64,000 nt of DNA from Acinetobacter brisouioides. Its GTDB lineage: Bacteria; Pseudomonadota; Gammaproteobacteria; Pseudomonadales; Moraxellaceae. Shown piece after piece: positions 10,549-19,861 of this stretch. Position 1 is the first letter of the stretch; every line of letters begins with the position of its first letter. The stretch lies in NCBI RefSeq assembly GCF_004331075.1, contig NZ_SJNX01000004.1, positions 62,001-126,000 on the forward strand, given 5' to 3'. Below the pieces are notes generated by a model. It did not search any database. It had not been told where the DNA came from and saw nothing but the letters and a program-made list of their open reading frames with translations. The position numbers and the translations under genes were made by a program.

Positions 10549-10980
10549 TTATTTTCCTAATTGTGGTGGTTCATGTGGCTGGTAAACACTAAGTACAGCA
10601 GAAATACAATGCTGCTCATAATGCAGTTCACATTGAAACTGTCCCAAACCTTCATGCAGATATGATTGTTGTGCCCGAATGGTCAAGATCGACCCAAGTG
10701 CAAAATGTGATACAGGCAACTGCATTTTGCGTGTACCGAGTAAATAACCAATTTTTGGCGCTTCACCGCCCTGTTGTCCATGCCGACCAGCAAAGACACT
10801 CACGGTTTGCGCCATGATTTCAATGGCAGCCCAGCTTGGCAAACCTTCCGCTTCACAAAACATCAGTTCAGGACGAATGGTCAGTTGTGTTACAGCATAG
10901 TCTTCGCCAAACTCGCTGACGGTATCGACAAACACCATGGGTGCCTGATGGGGAATAAACGCCGTTGCATCCTGAATCAT
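10549..10980 (-). CDS. apeP: Hotdog-fold dehydratase subunit ApeP
   Basis: A 143-residue FabZ-like protein that should remove water from the 3-hydroxyacyl chain. It keeps the FabZ-like N-terminal stretch IPHQAPMVFVD (9-19) and the helix IEIMAQ with the catalytic-type Glu54. However, the residue 14 before Glu54, where FabZ has its catalytic His, is Met40. The missing His is present in the hotdog domain fused to ApeH (His470), which in turn lacks the Glu. ApeP and that domain therefore most likely form a heteromeric dehydratase. The start overlaps the apeO stop (ATGA). Confidence 0.88.
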   Translation of the reverse strand: MIQDATAFIPHQAPMVFVDTVSEFGEDYAVTQLTIRPELMFCEAEGLPSWAAIEIMAQTVSVFAGRHGQQGGEAPKIGYLLGTRKMQLPVSHFALGSILTIRAQQSYLHEGLGQFQCELHYEQHCISAVLSVYQPHEPPQLGK

Positions 10981-12176
10981 GTCTGCTGCCTTGCAAAAAT
11001 TAGACTAATGTTACTGCCGCCAAAGGCAAAGGAATTACTCATGGCATAATCCACGCGCTGGTTATGCTCAGGTTGCTGCACATAGTTCTGATCTGTCAGT
11101 CCAGGGTCAATCTGCCCTGCCTGATGCAGTGGTAACCAAGACTGATCGAGCAGAACTTGCTGGCAAATAAAGGCTTCAAGCGCACCTACCGCCCCCAGAC
11201 AATGCCCAGTTTGATGTTTGGTGCTGCTCAAATATACTGGATGTGAGCCAAACACCTGACGCACGGCTTTAATTTCCATCGCATCATTTTGTGGAGTTGC
11301 CGTACCATGCAAATTTAAATAATCAATGTCGGATGGCTGTAAACCTGCGGCAGCCAAAGCTTGTTGCATGGCTTGCTGTGCACCGCGCCCTTCAGGATGT
11401 GGTGCAGAAATATGCCACGCATCCATCGACTCACCTGTACCCACCAGCATCACAGGGGCAGCGTCTTTGCTGAGCAAAAATAAACTGGCGGCTTCACCGA
11501 TATTAATACCATCACGATCTACCCCGCATGGGCGGCAAATACTACTCGACAAACTTTCCAGACTGTTAAAACCATTTAAGGTAAGCTGACACAAGGTATC
11601 CACACCGCCGACCAACACCGCATCAGCGAGATCGGCATTGAGTAAACGCTGCCCTGCGGCAAAGGCTTTAGCGCTAGATGAACAAGCGGTGGAGATGCTA
11701 TAGGCGATGCCTTCCCAGTTTAAATACTGTTTCAAGCCCTGCGCGAGGCTATTCATTTCCTGTTTCTGGTAGAAAATCGGCGCATGCGCCTGACCTACAA
11801 AATGCTGCTGTAGGACATGTTCATTATCGGCAATGCCCGAAGTCGATGTGCCGACAATCACCGCCAAACGCTGACGGGGAAACTGTGCGGTATAGGCATG
11901 CACCTGTGCTTCAATTTTCTGTAATGCCGTAATCGCCAAACGTAAATTACGTGAGTCCAAAACCTGTAACACATCAGGTAAATCCTGCTGAAATACCTCG
12001 CCTGTATAAGCACCCACCAGACAGCTTTGCGCGAGCAGCAAATCTTCGCGAGTACTCAGGCAACTTTCACGTTGGGTCAAGGCTTGGCGCACGTCATGTG
12101 CACCGACACCTAAAGCCGATAAACTGGCACTACATTGAATGCCCACTGCTGCTAAATGTTGAATCTGCACTGACAT
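10977..12176 (-). CDS. apeO: Beta-ketoacyl-ACP synthase ApeO
   Basis: A 399-residue ketosynthase. The triad is intact: Cys165 (STACSSSAKA), His290 (NLHGTATPQND) and His325 (KHQTGHCLG). In the described APE type II systems ApeO is the catalytic partner of the chain-length-factor-like ApeC; the apeC gene is at the far end of this operon. The ATG shares one base with the stop of the DUF3261 gene (TAATG). Gene order and sequence fit apeO better than a housekeeping synthase. Confidence 0.9.
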   Translation of the reverse strand: MSVQIQHLAAVGIQCSASLSALGVGAHDVRQALTQRESCLSTREDLLLAQSCLVGAYTGEVFQQDLPDVLQVLDSRNLRLAITALQKIEAQVHAYTAQFPRQRLAVIVGTSTSGIADNEHVLQQHFVGQAHAPIFYQKQEMNSLAQGLKQYLNWEGIAYSISTACSSSAKAFAAGQRLLNADLADAVLVGGVDTLCQLTLNGFNSLESLSSSICRPCGVDRDGINIGEAASLFLLSKDAAPVMLVGTGESMDAWHISAPHPEGRGAQQAMQQALAAAGLQPSDIDYLNLHGTATPQNDAMEIKAVRQVFGSHPVYLSSTKHQTGHCLGAVGALEAFICQQVLLDQSWLPLHQAGQIDPGLTDQNYVQQPEHNQRVDYAMSNSFAFGGSNISLIFARQQT

Positions 12177-12712
12177 TAATTCCCTACCTGTAAAGCATCA
12201 TCCATCGGGCTAAACACAATGGTGTACGGTACATGCAAATTGTCCAGTTGAATACTCTGTGCCTGCTTTTGAATGGTCAGTACATGCTGCTTGGCAATCT
12301 CGATCTGCTGGGTATCGCCCTGCTGTTTCACTTCGACCTGTGGTTGCCCTGCTTCTGCAAACTTGGGATAAGTTGCAAACAAAATATCACGTACCACAAA
12401 GTCAAATGGTAACAAGCGCATTTGCTCAATGCGCTGTTCCACCCTGACCTTTTGTCCGTCAAATTGCAGTTTAAACAACACCTGTCCTGTCAGGCTCAAA
12501 CCCAGCATCGACAGGTTTTTGCCCTGCTGCTGCTGATACAACAGAAAGCTAAAACTTTGCTGTTTCCACTGCACTTCAACCTGATCTTGGCGTTGGTACT
12601 GCTGCGCTTGCCACTGTGGCGCTGCCAAAGCAGGCGCTTTAGGATAAAACGATTGGCAGGCACTCAGGCTCAATACAAGACCTAGCAGTGCAATCCGTCC
12701 GTATCTATGCAT
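12176..12712 (-). CDS. DUF3261 outer-membrane-type lipoprotein of the APE cluster
   Basis: A 178-residue lipoprotein. The signal peptide ends in a lipobox LSAC with Cys19. The residue after Cys is Gln, which does not signal inner-membrane retention, so outer-membrane sorting is expected. The rest is rich in beta-prone, Gln-rich segments and I recognise it as DUF3261, a family known from aryl polyene clusters. Together with the LolA-like ApeL and the exporter ApeM it probably belongs to the machinery that moves the pigment lipid to the outer membrane. In published clusters a gene in this position may carry the name apeN, but I am not sure of that, so no symbol is given. Confidence 0.82.
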   Translation of the reverse strand: MHRYGRIALLGLVLSLSACQSFYPKAPALAAPQWQAQQYQRQDQVEVQWKQQSFSFLLYQQQQGKNLSMLGLSLTGQVLFKLQFDGQKVRVEQRIEQMRLLPFDFVVRDILFATYPKFAEAGQPQVEVKQQGDTQQIEIAKQHVLTIQKQAQSIQLDNLHVPYTIVFSPMDDALQVGN

Positions 12713-12713
12713 A

Positions 12714-14018
12714 TTAGCCTCCTAAAAGCTGTTCCTGAGGCAAGCCTTCACGGCAATATTCAGCAATCATGCTCAGACGGCGCTTGGCATTTTTATGAAT
12801 CGGGTTGCTGATATCCCACGCATAGCCTGCCAAAAGTGATGACACCATTTCACGCAGTTTAACATGCTGATCTGAGCTAAAAACCACCTCCTGAAATTCA
12901 CCGCTATACCATGACTCGACATAGGCACGGAACACTTGAATACCCTGACGTAACGGTTGCTCGTACTCTGCTAACCAGTCCACCGCTTGTCCTTGTAACA
13001 CCCGTTCCACCAATGGCACAGCCAAACTGGATGACTTAAGTGCAATGGTCACCCCCGATGAAAAAACAGGATCTAAAAACTCGCCCGCATTGCCCAGCAA
13101 GGCATAATTTTTCTGCGCCAAATGTTTTACATTCGCAGAATACCCCACCAGCGTCCGCACTGGAGTATCAAACTGGGCTCGGCGCAGCACATGTGACAGT
13201 GCAGGATCGTCTTGTAAAATACGTTTAAACAGAACTTCCAAGGCTTCAGGCGTATCTGTACATGTATAACCATAATGGTCAAAAAAACTTTGCTCTGCCA
13301 CCACACCAAAAGAAGAACGCCCGTCAGCAAACGGAATCAGCCAGTACCATGCACGATGATCTTTTTCATGCACGGTAATCAGGATTTTTTCCCGATCAAA
13401 CTCAGGATCATCCAGAATCCCATCTTCAATATGAGTAAATACCGCACGGCGTACGGGAAAATCGGACGGGCTTTCCAAATCTAAAAATTTTGGCAAGATG
13501 CGCCCAAAACCACTGGCATCCAGTAAAAATTTGCCTTGAATCTGATAGACATTTTCAGCTTCATCGCGTACTGTCAGTACAGGCTGCTCAGCGTCAACAT
13601 CCACAGCAATCACTTCATGCCCATAACGAATGTCTGCACCATAGCTTTGCGCCTGATTCGCCAGGAGCTGATCAAACGGTGCACGGCGTACCTGCCAAGT
13701 TGTGCCTGGCCCTGAGGTAAATTTCTCGCGAAAATCATAAAAACTGTGCTGCTTGCCACGCAAAAAACTCGCGCCATTTTTATATTGAAAAGCAAATTCA
13801 TCCACATGCTCACGTACAGTCTCGAGCAAACCTGCTTCTTCTAAAAACACCATACTTTGTGGCAATAATGATTCGCCAATCGAGAAACGTGGAAAATACT
13901 GACGTTCCAAAATCACCACCTGATGACCCTTTTGACGCAGTAATGCTGCTGCCGAACTGCCCGATGGGCCTGCCCCAATAATCAAAACATCAGTGTGCTG
14001 TAATTGTAATTCGGTCAT
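12714..14018 (-). CDS. Flavin-dependent halogenase-like oxidoreductase
   Basis: A 434-residue FAD protein. It has the Rossmann motif GAGPSG (15-20), SIGESLLP (46-53) and two marks of flavin-dependent halogenases: the WxWxIP motif as WYWLIP (224-229) and a KxGAxF-type lysine, Lys80, in YKNGASF. Such enzymes use reduced flavin and halide to halogenate aromatic rings; close relatives are monooxygenases, and motif presence alone does not separate them. Xanthomonadins, a brominated aryl polyene group, show that such a step exists in this pigment class. The ATG overlaps the apeM stop (ATGA). A ring hydroxylase is the main alternative. Confidence 0.8.
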   Translation of the reverse strand: MTELQLQHTDVLIIGAGPSGSSAAALLRQKGHQVVILERQYFPRFSIGESLLPQSMVFLEEAGLLETVREHVDEFAFQYKNGASFLRGKQHSFYDFREKFTSGPGTTWQVRRAPFDQLLANQAQSYGADIRYGHEVIAVDVDAEQPVLTVRDEAENVYQIQGKFLLDASGFGRILPKFLDLESPSDFPVRRAVFTHIEDGILDDPEFDREKILITVHEKDHRAWYWLIPFADGRSSFGVVAEQSFFDHYGYTCTDTPEALEVLFKRILQDDPALSHVLRRAQFDTPVRTLVGYSANVKHLAQKNYALLGNAGEFLDPVFSSGVTIALKSSSLAVPLVERVLQGQAVDWLAEYEQPLRQGIQVFRAYVESWYSGEFQEVVFSSDQHVKLREMVSSLLAGYAWDISNPIHKNAKRRLSMIAEYCREGLPQEQLLGG

Positions 14019-16351
14019 TTTACATCTGACTCCGTTTGTGTTTTTAGTGTGCGAATCATCTGATACTTGGGATCAGCCATGGTAAATAATGTCGCGTAAA
14101 GAAAAGAGAAAATCACCCCAAGCAGTACGGTCAGACCAAAACAATGAATGGCATAAGTATGACTAAAGGACAGCAAGCCAAAACCGAGTAAGGTCGACAA
14201 CATACACAAAAATAATGCCATGCTGACCACTTTGGGATGATCGTGCCCATGCCGATAGAAAATCGCATAGTCCACCCCGATCCCGATAATCAGGAACGTG
14301 CCCATAATGCTAAACACATTAATTTCCACGCCAAGCCATGCTTGAACCGCAAAGGTGCTGAGCAATGCCATAATCACAGGCAACACCAATGGCAACACCG
14401 AATGCAGCCCATAAATGACTCCTAGACCGACCACCAAACCAATCAGGGCAAGTAATAGTAACCACTGCGCCTGCACGCGATAATCACGGAACATATTGGA
14501 TAAGGTGGTAATCGGCTGCTGTAACTGCACATTGGCAGTTTGCAGCTGCTTTAATGCAGCGACATCATGAATCCCTTGTAACAACATCAAACGCTGTTTG
14601 GAATTTGGCTGCAAGAAATACAGTGGATGCTGACGAAGATCCTGAATGGTCAACAATGGCTGTTGTGATAATTGTTTTTGCCATGTCAAAACTTCTGCGA
14701 CAGGCAAATCTAATGCTTGAGCATAGGCGGTCAATGCTGACACAGGAATGTTGGCTAATAACTGACGATTTTGCTGCTGTTCGGCTTGTGATGGCAGCCA
14801 TTGACCCAGTGCCTGAAAACCTTGTAGCTTGCCCTGACTCTGTAACTGTTGCAGTTGTTGAATCAGTTGCTGTTCACGCTGTTCTAACTGATCTGTCGAT
14901 GATGCATGAATTACAAAATAATCCGTTGCTTGCTGCTGCGAAAAACGCTGGCGAATGTATTGATCTTCCTGCTTCAGCTGAGCATCCATACTTTGCAGAT
15001 TGCGAATATCATCATTGCTTTGCAAACGCAGTACGCTCAAACCAGCCACAAGCAAAATGGCAATAACACTGACATAACGTAAAGTCGTCTTCGCCTGAAA
15101 ATATTCGCGTGCCTGCCCAATCCAGTGCAAGCGCCGAATCGCAGGTTCAGCATTCAGTGGTGGCAAACGTGGTAACAGTAAAATACTGGTGATCCATGCC
15201 GATATTAAGCCCACAACTGAAAATACCGCAATTTGGCGAAAACCTGGAAATGGGGTAAAGCTCAGTACCAGATACGCCACCACGGTGGTCATCAAGCCCA
15301 TAAACAGACTCGGCAACAATGGCATCAGAATCTGAAAGCCTTTGAACTGTCGATGCTGTGACTGCAACGCCATAAAATAAAATGAAAAATCGACACAGAC
15401 CCCGATCAGACTCGCGCCAAACACCAGCGTAATCAGATGAATTTCACCAAACCAAGTGTGGGTTACAGCAAGTGCCACCAAGCTACCGCTACTGACCGCA
15501 ATAAATTCAGTCAGCATTGGGCGCAGCGAACGGAAACCAAACCACACCAAGAAAATCAGCCCCAGACTTGAGCCTAGCCCAATGGTCGAAATTTCCTGTT
15601 GTGCCGACTGCGTTCCGAAACTGGCAAAGATTAAGGTTCCCGTCCAGTGACTGGTGACCTGCTGTGCCTGTAGCTGTGGTTTAACCTGGTCAATCCACTT
15701 CGAGACTTTTTCCTGATAATCAATGTTATATGGACTGTCTTTCAGCTCAAGAACCAACAGGCGCGAGACCTTACTCACATCGTGCAAAGTGGCAAAACCC
15801 TGCTCAAGCTGAATATTTTGGCTATTGTGCTGCGCCAACCCCATCACATAACGAGGAAACAACAATAACGGATCATGCTGTAACAGTTGTGCAGTGACAG
15901 GCATGCCTGGGCTCATCAGTTGCAGTAAACTTTGCTCTGACAATGCCGCATAGTCTTTTTGCTGGAGCAACTGCCGGTCTTGTGACGTCAGCAAGCCTGC
16001 GCGATGCTGAAACAGCAGCTTGCCAAACTGTTCACTGTCAAACTGTGGTCGTAGTGGCTGAATCAAACCACTCTGCGCCACTTGCTGCTGCAAGCGCTGC
16101 GTTGCCTGATCCAGTGCCTGACTATTTTTAGCATCCAGTACCACAAACAGCTTGTTATTGAGTTGCTGATTCATATATTGCTGCGTGTCTGCCAAATCTG
16201 CCTGCTGGCTAAACTTCGGCAATAACGCAAAAATATTGGTTTGAATATGAATGTCTTTTTTCAGCCAAAGCCAACCCATACTCACAGCACAGCACAGTAA
16301 AATGGTCAGCCAAATGGCGGTGGCTTTATTTTGCCAATTGGAATAACGCAT
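14015..16351 (-). CDS. apeM: MMPL/RND-type exporter ApeM
   Basis: A 778-residue inner-membrane protein with the twofold RND layout: one helix near the N terminus, a large periplasmic loop, five helices, then a second loop and five helices. Motifs such as GVCVDFSFYFMA and GIGVDYAIFYRHG lie at matching positions of the two halves and resemble the proton-relay region of the MMPL family. It should move the aryl polyene lipid or its precursor across or out of the inner membrane. It overlaps apeL by 26 bases and the flavoprotein gene by four. The periplasmic loops are strikingly rich in glutamine. Confidence 0.9.
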   Translation of the reverse strand: MRYSNWQNKATAIWLTILLCCAVSMGWLWLKKDIHIQTNIFALLPKFSQQADLADTQQYMNQQLNNKLFVVLDAKNSQALDQATQRLQQQVAQSGLIQPLRPQFDSEQFGKLLFQHRAGLLTSQDRQLLQQKDYAALSEQSLLQLMSPGMPVTAQLLQHDPLLLFPRYVMGLAQHNSQNIQLEQGFATLHDVSKVSRLLVLELKDSPYNIDYQEKVSKWIDQVKPQLQAQQVTSHWTGTLIFASFGTQSAQQEISTIGLGSSLGLIFLVWFGFRSLRPMLTEFIAVSSGSLVALAVTHTWFGEIHLITLVFGASLIGVCVDFSFYFMALQSQHRQFKGFQILMPLLPSLFMGLMTTVVAYLVLSFTPFPGFRQIAVFSVVGLISAWITSILLLPRLPPLNAEPAIRRLHWIGQAREYFQAKTTLRYVSVIAILLVAGLSVLRLQSNDDIRNLQSMDAQLKQEDQYIRQRFSQQQATDYFVIHASSTDQLEQREQQLIQQLQQLQSQGKLQGFQALGQWLPSQAEQQQNRQLLANIPVSALTAYAQALDLPVAEVLTWQKQLSQQPLLTIQDLRQHPLYFLQPNSKQRLMLLQGIHDVAALKQLQTANVQLQQPITTLSNMFRDYRVQAQWLLLLALIGLVVGLGVIYGLHSVLPLVLPVIMALLSTFAVQAWLGVEINVFSIMGTFLIIGIGVDYAIFYRHGHDHPKVVSMALFLCMLSTLLGFGLLSFSHTYAIHCFGLTVLLGVIFSFLYATLFTMADPKYQMIRTLKTQTESDVK

Positions 16352-16958
16352 GTTCTTGGGCTGTTAGATTTTGAGGTTGGCTAGTCTGCTGACTAAAATG
16401 GATTTGTGTGATATTACGGTCTTTTTCCTGAATCACGATCTGATTCACATAACGTCCGCCTTGCACATTGACCTGATTAAACAGTTTTTTGAACAAACTG
16501 CTTTTTGGCGTTAACGTTACTGCCCAAGCCTGATTGTTATGTGTGGCACTGACTATATTAAAATTGCTGGCCAAGGCTTTTTCATCACCTGCCATCAACT
16601 GTAAAAACAGGGTCGCCACCGAACCATACGGTGACTGCTGTACATTGATCTGGCTCATGGTACGTTGGGTCTTCTGTACCAGTTTTTGTGGGGTTACCAC
16701 CAGATCAGCCTGTACAGGAGTTTGCATTTGCCAAAGTACACCCTGCTGCTTGCTAAACACCACGTTGCCTTTCGAGACATAGGTTTTATTCAGCGAAGCC
16801 AGTTGCTTTTGCTGTTCAAAATGCGCATGTACCACTGGCGTTGCAGACACTTGCTGGAAAATGTCACGGACTTCATTGATCGGTGCGGCAAATACGGCTT
16901 GACTGCTGACAGCCATGAACATGCCAGCACAGAACATCACACGGGTGTTGAATTTCAT
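16326..16958 (-). CDS. apeL: LolA-like periplasmic carrier ApeL
   Basis: A 210-residue exported protein similar to outer-membrane lipoprotein carrier LolA. The frame is open further upstream, but ATG 16958 is chosen because it overlaps the apeK stop as ATGA and starts a proper signal peptide (MKFNTRVMFCAGMFMAV, cleavage near VFA). The body shows the LolA-type pattern KGNVVFSKQQGVLWQMQTP and ADLVVTPQKLVQ. It probably shuttles the hydrophobic pigment lipid between the membranes in place of lipoproteins, working with ApeM and the DUF3261 lipoprotein. Confidence 0.87.
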   Translation of the reverse strand: MKFNTRVMFCAGMFMAVSSQAVFAAPINEVRDIFQQVSATPVVHAHFEQQKQLASLNKTYVSKGNVVFSKQQGVLWQMQTPVQADLVVTPQKLVQKTQRTMSQINVQQSPYGSVATLFLQLMAGDEKALASNFNIVSATHNNQAWAVTLTPKSSLFKKLFNQVNVQGGRYVNQIVIQEKDRNITQIHFSQQTSQPQNLTAQEHALFQLAK

Positions 16959-17392
16959 TTTGTTGCTCCTGTCGGCTGAAAATCCGACCATGCATTTAAG
17001 CGATCAAACAACACTTGTGGAGATTGTAAGCACAGTTCACGGGTCTGCGCATTGACCGCAACCTGCGTGGTATAACCTTTGGTCAGACGTTTACCTGTTT
17101 CAGCATCAAACACCAGATAATCAATTTTCAGGCGGTTTTCCCATTCTTTTAAAATGGCACGTACCCGAATTTTCTGCTGAAACTGAATCCCGTAAACATA
17201 GCGCACATGGCTTTCGATCACGGGCCACAAATAACCCGATTCCTGCATTTGCAGATAGTTGTAGCCGAACTGATCCAGCAAGTGACAACGGGCAATTTCA
17301 AAATATTTCAAATAATGCCCATGCCACACCACATTCATGCTGTCCACATCATGAAACGGGACATCAATGCTCACCTCAGCGTACATCTGCAT
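16955..17392 (-). CDS. apeK: Acyl-ACP thioesterase ApeK (4HBT hotdog)
   Basis: A 145-residue YbgC/4-hydroxybenzoyl-CoA thioesterase-like protein. The signature FHDVDSMNVVWHGHYLKYFE carries the catalytic-type Asp (DVDSMNVVWH) expected in this family. In aryl polyene systems it may release the finished chain or clear stalled carrier proteins. It overlaps the end of the ammonia-lyase gene by 17 bases and apeL by four, so it is part of the coupled operon. Confidence 0.87.
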   Translation of the reverse strand: MQMYAEVSIDVPFHDVDSMNVVWHGHYLKYFEIARCHLLDQFGYNYLQMQESGYLWPVIESHVRYVYGIQFQQKIRVRAILKEWENRLKIDYLVFDAETGKRLTKGYTTQVAVNAQTRELCLQSPQVLFDRLNAWSDFQPTGATK

Positions 17393-18932
17393 TCTCCACT
17401 TGGTTGAACCATGTACTATTCAACAACTGTAACTGCTCGAAACGATCAACAATCTGTTGCAAATCGCATTGTAATGGTCGGTCTTCTTTTACGAGGGTAA
17501 AGCTCTGCAACGTCCACGCAACAAATTGCTGCAATACGGGACTGAGTTGCTCGGTCAACCCACGTAAATGAATCGCCTGCACACTCGCACAGCACAGCGC
17601 CGCCACCACTTGTTCAGTCAAGACCAACACACGGGTTGCATCACGGGCAGCAATCGTGCCCATGCTGACTTTGTCCTGGTTATGACATTCGGTTGAACGC
17701 GAGAAAATGGATGCAGGTAAGGTTTGCTTCAAGGCTTCGGCTGTCCATGCCGACACCCCGATTTGTACCGCTTTAAAACCATGATTTAGCGGCAAACGCT
17801 CGGCTTCTGCACCTGTCAAGTTGCGCGGCAAACCATGATTCATCTTATGATCGACCAACTGCGCCATCTGACGATCGAGCAAATCGGCAATATTGGCGAC
17901 CATCAGTTTCAGGCTGTCCATGGCTTGGGCAATATGTCCGCCATAAAAATGCCCGCCATGCAGCACACGTAAGTTCACAGGATCAATCAGCGGGTTGTCA
18001 TTGCTCGAGTTCAGTTCATTTTCAATAAACTGACGTAGCCAGACTTTAGAATCTTCAAATACCCCAATCACATGCGGCGCACAGCGCAGCGAATAGCGGT
18101 CTTGCAAACGTGGGCTTTGTCGCTCGGTTTGTGCCTCTGAATTCAACACCTGACGCAAAATACGGGCAATCTTCTGCTGCCCGACATGTGGCTTCTGCGC
18201 AAACAGCACTTCATCGAAATGACTTGGATTACCTTCCAGCGCCAAGACATTGAGCGCGGTAATCAGGGTTGCGGCATAGGCAGTTTGTTCAGCTTTTTTA
18301 TAGTTCAAACAGGCAATTGCAGTCATTACTGCTGTACCATTCATCAGTGCCAGACCTTCTTTCGGGCGTAGACACAGCGGCTCCATCTGATAATGCTGAT
18401 AGACTTGCTGCATCGGAACAATCTGCCCTTGCCAGTAAACATCACGTTCACCGACCAATGCCCCTGCAATATAAGACAACGGGGTTAGATCACCACTCGC
18501 GCCGACTGAACCTTCCGATGGAATCACAGGCACAATATTTTCATTCAGCATCCACACCAAGCGCTCCAGTAGCGCCAGCGAAACACCCGAATAACCGCGC
18601 GCCAGAGAACATAAACGGACTAACAACACTGCGCGCGCAGTGACTACGTCGAGATTATCTCCCATACCGCAGCCATGAAAACGCGAAAGCTGTAGCGGCA
18701 ATTCATGTACCTGATGTTTGGGAATTTCCACCAGACAGGAATCACCATAACCTGTGGTGACGCCATAAATCACGCCATCTTCATCGAGCAGTTGATCGAG
18801 AAAATCAGCCCCTCGTTGAATCAATTCACGCCATTCTTTTGAGCTGGGTAAAGCCACAGCCATCTGCTGCTGTGCAACCTGCACCACCTGTTCGATGCTT
18901 AATGGTTGTTCACCAACAATAAGCGTTGTCAT
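17376..18932 (-). CDS. Aromatic amino acid ammonia-lyase (HAL/TAL family)
   Basis: A 518-residue MIO-dependent ammonia-lyase. The Ala145-Ser146-Gly147 triad that cyclises to the MIO cofactor is in GSVGASGDLTPLSYIAGAL, and the catalytic Tyr loop is YGVTTGYG (56-63). At the substrate-selectivity dyad this protein reads Phe-His (SRFHGCG), compared with Ser-His in histidine lyases and His-Leu in Rhodobacter tyrosine lyase. No hutU, hutI or hutG lies nearby, and the gene is fully inside the pigment operon (ATGA overlap with the acyltransferase gene). I infer that it supplies a cinnamate or coumarate starter to ApeH rather than degrading histidine. Confidence 0.88.
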   Translation of the reverse strand: MTTLIVGEQPLSIEQVVQVAQQQMAVALPSSKEWRELIQRGADFLDQLLDEDGVIYGVTTGYGDSCLVEIPKHQVHELPLQLSRFHGCGMGDNLDVVTARAVLLVRLCSLARGYSGVSLALLERLVWMLNENIVPVIPSEGSVGASGDLTPLSYIAGALVGERDVYWQGQIVPMQQVYQHYQMEPLCLRPKEGLALMNGTAVMTAIACLNYKKAEQTAYAATLITALNVLALEGNPSHFDEVLFAQKPHVGQQKIARILRQVLNSEAQTERQSPRLQDRYSLRCAPHVIGVFEDSKVWLRQFIENELNSSNDNPLIDPVNLRVLHGGHFYGGHIAQAMDSLKLMVANIADLLDRQMAQLVDHKMNHGLPRNLTGAEAERLPLNHGFKAVQIGVSAWTAEALKQTLPASIFSRSTECHNQDKVSMGTIAARDATRVLVLTEQVVAALCCASVQAIHLRGLTEQLSPVLQQFVAWTLQSFTLVKEDRPLQCDLQQIVDRFEQLQLLNSTWFNQVENADVR

Positions 18933-19861
18933 TTTTTAATATTCCAAAACTGATAAAAATTAAACCATTGATACGGCGCACGTATGCAATGCCACTCCAA
19001 CAAATCCACATACTTGCGTGTTACAACTGCCATCTGTGGCAAACGTGCTTTACGCGGTAAGTCGACGCTTTGGGCAATCGGATGGAAATGCACTTCAAAA
19101 TTATGCTGTACGCGATAACAAAAACTGGCAATCACAGGAACTTTCAGCAAGTTGGCTAAAATCCATGCGCCTTGTGACCACGGTGCATCCTGACCTAAAA
19201 AACTCAAAATCTGTATGCGCTGTGAATGAATCGGCACGCGGTCAGCAGCAATCATCACCCACTCACCTGCATCGAGCTTGTCCTGCAAAATCATGGTGGT
19301 TTCCATGCCCAGTTCATCCACCGAAATCAGCGAGACATTGGACTTGGAGCTGATTTTCCGCAGGAAGGCATTAAACTTGTCGGCATGCTTCTGATAGACT
19401 AGTACATTGATTTTCTGCTGATGTTCGGATTTCAGCGCGCGCAGTAATTCGATATTGCCAAAGTGTGACACCAAAATAATCAAGCCCTGCCCATAGTGAC
19501 AGCGCAAATGTTCATGCCCATAAATCTGTAAGCGCTGCTCGGAAATTTCACCGAGCCAGCCCTGCATTTTGTCCACAATGGCTTCTGCAAAGGCAATAAA
19601 ATGCCGATAGCTGTGCCGCCAAGTTGGCATCTGTTGAAACGGTGATTGTTGCTCAGCAAAGCGATGTAACTTTTGCAAATAGTCCAGTGAAGCCCGACGC
19701 GCACTCGGTGAAAGCAGCCAGTACCACATTACCACTACATACAATAACGCCTGAATCAGCCAGCGCCCGAACAGGCGATACAGCCAAAGCACCAACAACA
19801 AAGGCAGCACACCACCTTTTTCCTTGATTTCATTCCATGCAGGTGGTCGTGAATCAGACAT
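18929..19861 (-). CDS. LpxL/HtrB-like acyltransferase (second half of split ApeJ)
   Basis: A 310-residue acyltransferase with one or two N-terminal hydrophobic segments (VLPLLLVLWLYRLFG, LLYVVVMWYWLLS) and the HX4E catalytic signature in SHFGNIELL. It probably acylates the sugar- or lipid-linked part of the pigment on the inner membrane. The frame is open to 19909, but ATG 19861 overlaps the glycosyltransferase stop as TAATG and gives a natural N terminus (MSDSRPPAW). In described clusters ApeJ is, as far as I recall, one polypeptide with glycosyltransferase and acyltransferase parts; here the two are separate genes. Confidence 0.85.
   Translation of the reverse strand: MSDSRPPAWNEIKEKGGVLPLLLVLWLYRLFGRWLIQALLYVVVMWYWLLSPSARRASLDYLQKLHRFAEQQSPFQQMPTWRHSYRHFIAFAEAIVDKMQGWLGEISEQRLQIYGHEHLRCHYGQGLIILVSHFGNIELLRALKSEHQQKINVLVYQKHADKFNAFLRKISSKSNVSLISVDELGMETTMILQDKLDAGEWVMIAADRVPIHSQRIQILSFLGQDAPWSQGAWILANLLKVPVIASFCYRVQHNFEVHFHPIAQSVDLPRKARLPQMAVVTRKYVDLLEWHCIRAPYQWFNFYQFWNIKK

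Noticed and set aside
8595..12176. Housekeeping fabF/fabG/fabZ genes
   Set aside because: Two ketosynthases, a reductase and a His-less dehydratase within an operon of carrier proteins, LolA-like and MMPL genes fit apeO-P-Q-R; fabD, fabH and acpP are absent.
14554..15066. 170-residue ORF on the plus strand opposite apeM
   Set aside because: It lies wholly antisense to a well-supported exporter gene, has no ribosome site and no recognisable domain; it reflects codon bias of the Gln-rich apeM loop.
17376..18932. hutH of histidine degradation
   Set aside because: No hutU, hutI, hutG or hutC nearby, substrate dyad differs (Phe-His), and the gene is translationally coupled to pigment genes.
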